Below are positions 39,301 through 50,800 of a stretch of DNA of 64,000 nucleotides, piece after piece. A model generated the notes under the pieces. The model was given only the letters and a program-made list of their open reading frames with translations. It did not search any database and was not told the DNA's origin. Made by a program: the position numbers and the translations under genes. The stretch comes from Paraescarpia echinospica (lineage: Eukaryota > Annelida > Polychaeta > Sabellida > Siboglinidae), in the NCBI GenBank assembly GCA_020002185.1, contig CM034542.1:55814626-55878625 (forward strand). Reading direction: 5' to 3'. The first letter of the stretch is position 1; each line of letters opens with the position of its first letter.

Positions 39301-42300
39301 AAAGAGAAGCTATGAAAAAAAATTAGCTAGTAATATAAAACATGACAGTAAGAGTTTTTATGCGTATATTCGAAGCAAACAGAAAGTTCAGGATAAGGTC
39401 GGTCCTCTAGAAGATAGTGCTGGAAATACAATATCAGAGGGATTCTTAATGGCAGAAGACCTGAATGAGTATTTTAGTTCAGTGTTTACCAGGGAAGATA
39501 TTAGTTCACTGCCAGTACCAGAGGCTAAGTTCAAGGGGCAGATTCAGACTATTTAGGACAGTTAGTTGTAACCTCGGAAATGGTAGCTAAGAAAATAAGG
39601 GCTATGAAGGATAATAAATCACCTGGAGTGGACGGGATTCCGCCCAAACTACTATTGGAAATTGTAGAACAAATTAGCGTACCGCTTGCAACAGTTTTCA
39701 ATTTGTCATTAGAAGAGGGAGTGGTTCCTTTAGAATGGAAAGAGGCAAACATTATACCGTTATTTAAAAAAGGTTCGAGAAACAAGTCAGAGAACTATAG
39801 ACCAGTGAGTTTAACATCAGTGATTTGCAAATTATTAGAAAGACTAATTAAAGATCACATGGTGGATTTTCTTGTTAAACATAACTTGATAAACCCATCT
39901 CAACATGGGTTTTTAAAAGCGAGGTCATGCTTAACAAATATGTTATGTTTTTTGGAAGACATCACTAGGTGGGTAGATGAGGGATCACCAGTAGATATCA
40001 TCTATTTAGATTTTCAAAAAGCTTTCGACAAAGTACCACATCAAAGATTACTCCTTAAGCTAAAGGCCCATGGCATAGGAAATGGTATAATAAACTGGAT
40101 AGAAAAATGGCTGAATGACAGAAGACAACGTGTAGTAGTTGATGGGGAGGCTTCAAACTGGAAATCGGTATTGAGTGGGGTACCACAGGGATCAGTACTA
40201 GGAACTATATTATTCTTAATATATATCAACGATTTGGACGATGATATAACAAGCAAGGTGTTAAAATTTGCGGATGATACAAAAGTGTTTAGAAGGATTA
40301 AAAGTGATGGAGACAGACAGCATTTACAAGATGATCTTGATAGGTTGATCAAATGGTCTGAAAAGTGGCAAATGCTGTTCAATTTTGGGAAATGTAAATG
40401 CCTCCACACAGGTCATGGGAATGAAGAGGTAAAATATAAAATGGGGGGTACTGTTCTAAGTACTACTGTAAAAGAAAAGGACTTAGGGTTAACCATTAGT
40501 GCTGATATGAAGGTTTCAGAGCAGTGCGGAATTGCAGCGTCAAAGGGAAATCAAATCCTTGGATTAATTAGGCGAAATATAGCGTATAAGAAAAAAGAAT
40601 TAATAGTACCGCTGTACAAAACAATAGTGAGGCCTCATTTAGAATATATACAAGCATGGAGGCCATATCGCAAGAAGGACATAGATATGCTAGAAAGAGT
40701 ACAGAGGAGAGCGACTAAAATGATACCAAATCTGAGGGATCTTAGTTACGAAATACGCCTAAAAGAATGTGGTTTAACAACACTAGAGACCAGGAGATTG
40801 AGAGGAGATCACATAGAAGTGTTTAAAATATTGAATGGTTATGAAAATATTGATAGAAACATTTTTTTCTCAGTTAAGAAAGATAGAAGGACCAGAGGAC
40901 ATGAAGCTACATTAGTAAAGGAGCAGTGTAGATTAGATATAAGAAAGTTCTCATTCTCACAAAGGACTGTAAATGAATGGAACAGATTATCTCCTGATTG
41001 TGTTGGTGCTAGTAGCGTGAATATGTTTAAAAATAAAATCGACACACACCTAAAAAAGGCGGGATACATGTAGATAAAAAGTATTGGACTCTCGATAAGC
41101 CGAAAGGCTTCCTTGTCCACCTGCCATCCAGAGTAATTTTCTGGATGGCAATCTTGTTAAATCTTGTTAAATCTTGTCTTTCTGTAGGTGACCTGTGAGG
41201 AAGGCAGTGAAGCGCGACGGCCCGACCAGCTGCCCAGGGTGGTTCCTTACTACTCTTTGCACTGCTACGCTCCAGCGATTCTACACAACCTACTGCCCTA
41301 TGACATTGAGTTCTCTCTACAGGTCTGTTCACTTCACTCTTTACTGCATGGTTTAAATTCCTCTTTACTGCTTGGTTTCACTTTCTCTTTACTGCATGGT
41401 TTCATGCATGGTTTCTCTTTCTTTATTACTTGTTTGGAGATACTAAATAAGTGATCACGAATCACTAATGCATTTGTTTTTTGTAGTCAATAAAATAGTA
41501 TGTCTCTCTCTGGGTCTTCATATTACAACCAGTTGTTTGTATTACAGGAGGTGGGGTGAACTCTGAGTCTTCTTATTACGACCATTTATCTCTATAACAG
41601 GAGGTGGGGTGAGCTCTCTCTGAGTCTTATTATTATAACCATTACCTCTATAACAGGGGGTGGGGTGAACTCACTCTGAGTCTTCTTATTATGACCATTT
41701 ATCTCTACAACAGGAGGTGGGGTGAGCTCTCTCTGAGTCTTCTTATTATTACCATTTATCTCTATAACAGAGGGTGGGGTGAACTCACTGTGATTTTTCT
41801 ATTATGACCACTTGTCTCTATTACGGGATATGGGGTGAACTCTCTAAGTCTTCTTATTACGACCACTTGTCTCTATTACAGGAGGTGGGTGTCAACTCTC
41901 TTAGCCATGGAGAGAACATGCCACTCTATTCAGCCGACCTCTCTAGGACGCCCAAACTTCAGCTACAGGTGATTACAATTTCTTTCATTCACTGATAATT
42001 CAGTTTTGTGAATTGTCAGTATTTACCATAATTTTTAAGACAAGTTTTCTCATTAAAACTAAAATGATCCTGGTTTACTTAAGGTTGTTGAAGTTACATG
42101 AAAACCGCAGTAAAAGTATAACACAACAATATAAACATCCTGTTTGTTGCAAACACGCACACGCCTATTTCTATGACAAGTACAGTTTACAGGAAAGAAC
42201 CTTGTTGGTGTGAACAGTCGGAATTCATTTTCAAAAACACTGTAAATAATGAACATTGTGTAAACATTAGAATATCAAATTCTTATTGAATATAAATGCT

Positions 42301-43394
42301 CTACAGATATTAGAATCTTACTTAGGTCTTTGTTTCGATTTTGGATTTCATTTCACAGCAACAATAAATTAACCAAACTTTTATGGTACAGCAACAATAA
42401 ATTAACCCAAATTCTATGGTATAGCAAAACAAAATTAACTCAACTTCTATGGTGTAGTAAAATAAATTAACTCAACTTCTATGGTATACTAAAAATAAAT
42501 TAACCCAAATTCTATGGCACAGCAACAATAAATTAACCTTAGACATACATTTTATAGAAAGGAAGTCAGTCACTTATGTATGAATGGTACAAACTAAATA
42601 ATACTGACACTGTTTGCTCCATAGTTGAGCGACTACCTGGGCCTTGACTGGAGCGGCTCACTGGAGCTATCAATGGAACTGGAGCAGTTCAAGGCTATCA
42701 ACATGGAGTGTGACAACTCCATGAAGGCGGAGCAACACCAGCTCAGTATCAGCGTACATGTCAGCTGTTCTCCCACAATGCACCTGTACCTCTACTCCCC
42801 CTATTGGCTCGTCAACAACACCGGACTGCCGATCCAGATCAGGGTGAGGGAGGGTGGTCCGGATTATTGTGGATCATTGGGATTTGTTATGAAAACTGTT
42901 TAATTAATAACTGTGAAAATTATATGATTAACGTTTTCTTAGAATTGGTTTCCTTTTATGATGTAGATAGATATGTAGATAATGATTATATTTTAACATT
43001 TATTTTGAGGATTTGTATTTGATTAGTTTATTTATAATTGTGTAATATAATTCTATGGGTGTATGTTAACTTAAAAAACCTTAAAATCACTTGGAAATGT
43101 TTAGGATCACAACTGATCAGAGAACAGCATAGTTCATGTAAAATGGAACATCATTCTAAGTATTTTTATTGCACACTAACAGTCTGTGGACGTCTTTTGC
43201 AGGGTTCCCGGTCGGAGGCCATCTACGAGAACGACACTTCCAAGGATCCTCTACTCTTCCGATTCAAGGCACACAGGCGGAAAAAGGTTGGTGAAATTTA
43301 AAAGTAACTCATGATTATCTATCATCTTATACACATACAAGTATGCATGCACAACACACATACATGTGTTTACACACAACAGACAGACATACAG

Positions 43395-43433
<39 letters not shown>

Positions 43434-46400
43434 TGCATACATACACATTGAACATTCATCAAACATAATTGGAAATAATTTCTTCCCAACTACAATAAAA
43501 TAATGAAATTCCCTATCTCATTGCAATGTTCTTGCAAACCGTCTGGTGAATTGTACACTTGTTTGTTTTAGGCTAAACTAAAAGTGTACAACTCTAAGTG
43601 GACCCACTCGTTCCCGTTGGACACGGTGGGGACAAGTGGCGTGATCATCTGTCATGACAAGGAGAGGAACAGGAAGTACCAGGTCAGTTCTACTCATGTG
43701 CTTACGGGGGCATTTGATAATCTATATAGACCACAATAGAGGCACTGTAAGAGCATCTCCTCCCAGACGTATCCATTAACAACTTGAATACTGCTCATTG
43801 ATTTTGAAATTGACCAACCCTTTTTTTATGTGCCTCTGAGCTTGATTTCCAAGAATTTAGGCACAATAGAAGTTATATTATTATTACTATTTGCTGCCCT
43901 GTACCACTGGCCTCTTATCTGCCACTTGGTGATGTATTTAAAAACACAACAATTACTTATTTAGAGTTATTTTCTTTATGCTCTGCTTTTCTAGATCGTC
44001 TTCCCCTACCTGAGTTGAATGGTTGAATGAACTGTTTGTTGCTCCGTGAATGGATATAATATAGTGTGAATTACAGCAATTGTGAAGAAGCTGCTGCTAT
44101 TGTCCGGTCATGTTTACGTCCATCTCTCCGTCTCTGTCGCAGTTCCTGATGCACATCCAGCTGTCCAGTCTGCGGCTCACCAAGATTGTCACCATCATGC
44201 CGTACTTTGTGATTGTCAACAACACGGTTCATGACATGAGATACATGGAGGAGAATGAACAGGCTGACCTGTGGCTTGACATAACTCCCCAGCAGGTCAG
44301 ACTCTCACTGGTTACTTGGCTACTAACATAGCGTGTTATCCCCTGAGAACCTCTTGTTTACTTGCAGTGTGTGTTGTCTACTTCCAGTGAGTGTTGTCTA
44401 CTTGCAATGCATGTTGTCTAGTTGTAGTGCGTGTTGTCTGCTTACGGTTTGTGCTGTCTACTTGTAATGTGTTTTCTCTAGTTGTAGTGCATATTGTCTA
44501 CTTGCAGTGTGTGCTGTCTACTTGCAGTGTGTGCTGTCTACTTGCAGTGTGTGCTGTCTATTTGCAGTGTGTGTTGTCTACCTGTAGTGTGTGTTGTCTA
44601 CTTGTGGTGTGTGTTGTCTACTTACAATGTATGTGTTGTCTACTTGCAGTGTGTGTTGTCTACTTGCAGTGTGTGTTGTCTGCTTGCAGTGTGTGTTGTA
44701 TACTTACAATGTATGTTGTCTACTTGCAGTGTGTGCTGTCTATGTGCAGTGTGTGTTGTCTACTTGCAGTATGTGCTGTCTACTTGCAGTGTGTGCTGTC
44801 TACTTGAAGTGTGTGCTGTCTACTTGTAGTGTGTGCTGTCTACTTGCAGTGTGTGCTGTCTACTTGCAGTGTGTGTTGTCTACTTGTAGTGTGTGCTGTC
44901 TACTTGCAGCATGTGCTGTTTACTTGCAATATGTGCTGTCTACTTGCACTGTGTGTTGTCTACTTGCAGTGTGTGTTGTCTACTTGTAGTGTGTGCGGTC
45001 TACCTGTCGTGTGTGCTGTCTACGTGCAGTGTGTGTGGTCTACTTGCAGTATTTGCTGTCTATTTGCAGTGTGTGCTGTCTACTTGCAGTGTGTGCTGTC
45101 TACTTGTAGTGTATGCGGTCTACTTGTAGTATGTGCTGTCTACGTGCAGTGTGTGTGATGTCTACTTGCAGTGTGTGCTGTCTACTTGTAGTGTGTGCTG
45201 TCTACTTGCAGTGTGTGTTGTTTACTTGCAGTTTGTATTGTTTACTTGCAGTGTATGTTATCACTTTGCAGAGTGTATGTTTTCTACTTGTGGATTGCAG
45301 TGATGCAGTGACTAGAGCATCGGATTCTCAATCGAGAGAACCCGGGTTCAAATCCTGTGCTGCAGTGTCGAACCTTGGGCAAGTTCATTCAGTCTACATT
45401 GCCCCAGTTCACTCAGCTGTATGAGTACCTGGCTATAGACAGTGATGGATACTTGTGTACGAATAGTCTTCGCGCATTAATTGCAGTATGGTTGAATTCT
45501 TCCCAGAGAAATCGAGATGGTGTACGATTGAACATCTGCCAGGGAGTAAACTGTAAAGTGCTTTGCAGTCCTGAAGACTGATGACTGGATACTGTGCTAT
45601 GTAAGAATGCACCTTAAGCTTTTACTTCTTACTTGCAGTGTGTTCCGTTCTGGCCGGCCACTGACTCCTACAGGATGTCTGTGAAGTACCGAGAGAGTAA
45701 CGTTTGCTCGGCCCACTTTGACGTCAGCAAGTCCCACCGCACAGTGCTACGCATGGACAGGGGGGTGAGTGATCCGTCCTGGAGGTCATGACCTCAGGGT
45801 GTTACATCTCAGATACATTCAGCTTTTATTGTTAAACAGCAAGTCTGTTTAGCCAAGTGGGATATCAGTGTTATATATATATATATATAAGCTAGTCATT
45901 GTTTTCCAGTCTGTGATAATTGAGGCAGTATTTAGTTGGTGCTCTCCCAGTAGCCCCATGAGTGGTCACAGCAGCAGCATATCTGCTGTCTATCTATGTT
46001 TGTTCTACAAAGTTTATGAATTGGTGAAGAACAAAATAAATCAGGACCGTAGTGTCGATGATTTTTGGGGGTGAGTTTTTCGACCTTCAATTGCATGCTC
46101 CCGAAAAAATCCTCCAGATGCATCCCCCTAGAGGCTCCCAAGAACTCCAGCTGCACACCCCTAGAGGCTCCCAAGAACTCCAGCTGCACCCCCTAGAGGC
46201 TCCCAAGAACTCCAGCTGCACCCCTGTTGAGACCTTGAGCAGAACTCTTGTTTTCTCCATCAAAACTCTTGTCTCAGTGGGGGAGTATATGCACCCTTCA
46301 CACTTCCCCAGTCTGCAGGCTTGTCAATGGAATTTAATCAGGCAAAAGTTAGTTAATCAAAAATCATGTTACATTTTGTAATTCAGCTAATATTACAGTA

Positions 46401-47400
46401 ATCACAGGAAGCCTCAATCCAATGCACATGTGATATTTCATAATGACATCTGTACCACAGTGAGTTAGATGATCATCTCCTGTTGATGCAGTGATCATGA
46501 TGACATGACTGTGTGATTGTGGAGTGTGAAGTCAGTCATATAAGTTGTTGTTGTTACCCCAGACGGCACTGTGCGTGGAGGTGGCGGGGGGCACAGACAG
46601 TTCTGTCACTGTCACCCTCCTGCCCTACGAGCATGGAGACGCCCCTGTTAGGATGGAGAACTTGTGTGAAGACGTCTTCATCAAACTACACCAAAAGTGA
46701 GTGTCAGGGGTCAACTGTAAGTACAACAGCTGGGTCAATATACTGACAACATACTTTCTATTTTGCTTTCTAATACTCATAAATGAGCCATGCCAGTTGT
46801 ATAAATGCTGCAATTAATTCACTAAGGCTGTTCATACACAAATATCGACCACTGTCTATGGCCACATTTTGATCAGATGTTACATTTCATTTGATTTTTG
46901 TTGCTCAGATATAAATTATAAGATTGATCTAATGATGGCAGTCATGTGTGTTCTTTGCTTCGATTATCATTTTGACACTGTTGTTCAATATGAAAGATTG
47001 TTCTAATTAGCCATATTTTAGCATGTGGCAGTTAGTTGGAATAATGTTAGCGATACTTCTGATTTGACCTTGACAAACCTACTGCAGTGGCATTTGTTCA
47101 GATGATAAAAATGAAAACATGCAGCTTGGTATATGATACAGTAATACTGTTCAAATAAAACAGAAAATATGTGAATGATCAAATTTAGGAGTGTGTTGAT
47201 TCCAGGAACCAAAGCCAGGTGTCTCTACTCTCCCCCAACCAATCAGTGCTTTACACGTGGGACAACCCAAGCACTGAACGCACCCTCATGTGGAATGTCT
47301 ACAACAGGAAGAAGCCAAGCTACCCAGCATTCATTGCAAAGGTAGCACCGCCGTTTTGATTTCTTCGGCAATGTTGCTGCCTGCCTGCCTGCCTGCCAGT

Positions 47401-47493
<93 letters not shown>

Positions 47494-47552
47494 TGCATGT
47501 CTGTCTGCGTGTGTGTTTGTGCGTGTGTGTTTGTGCGTGTGTGTTTGTGTGC

Positions 47553-47594
<42 letters not shown>

Positions 47595-47595
47595 A

Positions 47596-47636
<41 letters not shown>

Positions 47637-47773
47637 GCATTTTTGTCAGCTTCTGTCTGTCTGTCTTGTCCGTCTGTCCGTCCGTCCGTCCGTCTGTCTG
47701 TCGGTCTGTCAGTCTACCTGCATATTTGTCTGTATGTCAGTTTCTGTCTATCCATATGTCCATCTGTTCATCC

Positions 47774-47846
<73 letters not shown>

Positions 47847-50800
47847 TCCGTCTGTCCATCCGTCCGTCCGTCTGTCTGTCATGTGTAGTGAAGCCGTCTG
47901 TGTCTTACCACTACTCCCTCTGTAGGATGGCTTTGGAGAAGTGGCCCTGAGTATCCTTATGATCAAGAACAAGTCAGGAACGAGAGACAACAGGAATAGA
48001 GTGGAGGAGAGCACAGATGGTAAGAGTTCAACATAGAACTTAGTTATAAAAAACACCTAACAATGTAATTTAACAATACTAAAACAAGGTAATTAAGAAG
48101 TGATCTAACAGACATTTTTAAGACTCATTATGAAAATATTTAAAGAAGATTGTTTTTCACACCTTAGTTATGGAAAGTAGACAAATTAGAGGATAAAGTA
48201 TAGATTGGATAACAAGTATTAATTATTACATATAACTATCAATGAATTAAATTAATTCCTTGGTTCCTTCCACCTGGTGTCAGTTCCAGGGAAAGTAAAA
48301 GAACCTACAGAGGGATTTGGAAAAAACCTGCTGAGCCAATGCCCTCGATTTGCAAAAACCCTCCCCAATGTACAAATTCAGTTATTGTAAAGCCAAATAC
48401 AATCACGTTCACTTTCAGATGAGGACAGTGAGGTGGAATCTTCAAGGACACACCTGGTGAAGAACACTCGCACAGACAAAGTGACCGTCTACTGGGTGTC
48501 GTATCTTGATCGTCTGCAGAGAGTCCTGTTGTTCACACAGGACGAGAGAGTGGCCAAGAGAGTGAGGAAGGTCAGTGATGGTTCGTGTATCATGTTATAT
48601 GAACTTGAAACAGAAATTTCACTCACACTCCTTATGGTTTTGCACATTTTGAACAAGGTGTTTTTGTACTACCATAATGATTATATATTCAGACACTCTT
48701 TGTTTTCTGACACCCTAAAATTCTACAAAAGTAAAATTTGATTAAATTACTATTGAAAGTACAAGTTAAAACTGCTTTTACACAAATTTAATTTGATGTG
48801 AAACAAGTCTTAAGTTGCTTCATCAAACTGATGAAAGTCTAATTTAAGCTATCAGGTAATAACACATTAAGAAACCCCTTTTAAAATATAGATAGCTGTT
48901 AAGCCGCTGAGAGTGAGATGATGATGTCATCGTTACACCATCATGTGACTGTCATGTGACTCCCAGGTGAACGAGGCAGAGCTAGCAAAGACCGCACTCT
49001 TCCTGTCACTCGGTGGTGTCAGTGTGTCGCTCATCAATGGCCGCAGCGAGGAGGTCGCCTACATGACCTTGTCGAGCAGTGCTGCCCTCTGGGAAGTGGA
49101 GATGCGAAGCAAATGGAAGACTTTGAATATGGAGCTGGCCTTGTGGTTGGAGGAACAGTGGCTCAAGCACGTCACCACTGTTACACTGAAGGACGCCATG
49201 CAGGTGAGAAAAAAACATAGTTCATTTTATTATTGAAAATTGAGGCAGCACAGATATTTTTATGTTGCTGTTGCAATTATTAAGCAGATAAATGTGTATA
49301 ATTTTATATCTGTGACAGATTATTTATCTTGGGATAACTTAGGAAGTTCTGGTTATATGATATATGATCCATTTTAGTTCATCAATTTCCATGTATTAGT
49401 TCATACATTTTAATGTATGAATGTGAGTGTGTATATTCTCTATTTATAAAGTATATGTTTATTAACTTAAAGCATATGATGACTGTTTTATTATAATTAA
49501 TTTTTGATTTGATTTTTCTTGTAATTGTTATGTAGTTTTATTTGATTTACTTTCTGTTGCAGTTATACTCATCGTTTGCTATAGTTTTCTACCTAATTAT
49601 GTTTTGTTTAGCACTTGGAGCATTTTAATTTCATTTTATAAAATTCATTATTACTATTATGAGCATTAATCTTCAGACTATTCAAAGTGATAGAATGATT
49701 TCAAAGTTTCCAGTTTAATTTATTAGTGGTGTATCATAATAACTAGTTTGGACTGGACAAATGTAGGTGGTCTCTCAATAAATTGGCTGATTTGGCTTGT
49801 GCCATAGATAAATGATCCCGTCATTCAGCCACTATAAGAGTGAAAATAGATTATTTTTTATAATTGTTATTTGTGTAAATAATCCCTTCTCCCTTCCAGG
49901 CTGATCTACAGCACATGGAGATGAAAAAGCCCTTCGTCGGGGCTTTGAGGCGGGTGTACAACCCCGCCCTGTGGGTGCAATACCGGCAGTCACAACATTA
50001 CACCTACCTGCATGCCAGGGTGCACCGACTACAGGTAAATCTGTTGAATCAACTCATAGCAAGAAACTCATTCCTTTTGTGTCACAGTAGGTGACATCTA
50101 AGGTGTGGTATAGTTTCATTGTTGCCACGGAAGCAGTGTGGTTGTGCCAAACTATTCCATCAAGCTGAATTCCAAGCCATCAACATTTTCCCAAACAGTA
50201 CATTTATACAGAGCAAAATAATAACGTTATCCAAACTTTATAATAAAAAACAAATCCTTATGGAGAAATCACCATTTTACTTTCTCATGTAGTAATTTGA
50301 CATGTTATCATTAAGTGGATTCCTAGTCCCACGTTACATATTTCTTTCTATTCGTCTACGTACAATAGTTGTATCGGAAATAAAATGTACGAACTGAATA
50401 CACAGTTTGAGAGAGTTTCCCTGAAGATGGCAGCACAGGTCTTATTGGTATCACCATCATTCACCAGATGTCGCTGTTGTAGGTGGACAACCAGTTGACA
50501 GATGCCTACTTCCCGTCGGTTCTCTTTCCCTCCCCTCTGCCAGCCTACGCCGTCAAGAATTCTGGTCCGAGACCCTTCATTGAGATGATAGTGGCGAGAC
50601 ATCAGGTGCCAGAACAGAACATTGACACCTTCAAGTATGTGCTTTCACTTTCTGTTTCGTGTCCTTGTTTCTTATCTAAGAGGGCGGTTGATAGTGTAAT
50701 CAATGGAAACCTAACACTATCCTACCCATAATTAACCATAACTATGTTCTATTACTAACCTTAATCCTAACTGATCATAACCCTAACTATATATACTAAT

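Larger units (their letters stand above)
36978..41177 (+). mobile_element. CR1-type LINE, nearly complete
   Basis: ORF1 (36978-38198), ORF2 endonuclease and reverse transcriptase (to 41073), a short 3' UTR and a tail of atcttgttaa units (41153-41177). It lies in intron 18, in the same orientation as VPS13. A second, older set of copies of the same family is at 51024-56348. The esterase-type ORF1 and the short octamer/decamer-like tail are features of the CR1/L2 group. Confidence 0.92.

Noticed and set aside
44391..45158. Long Cys/Leu/Val-rich frames in all three + frames
   Set aside because: They follow from the 18-bp period of an intronic array and are simultaneously open in every + frame, which a real coding region would not be.
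30702..45625. tRNA genes at 30702 and 45290
   Set aside because: Box A and B are present, but the cloverleaf is not complete and both copies continue into the same SINE body and tail.
47290..47950. 211-residue frame of Ala-Cys-Leu-Pro and Val-Cys-Leu-Ser repeats
   Set aside because: Translation of tetranucleotide microsatellites; its ends overlap the real exons 27 and 28 in other contexts.
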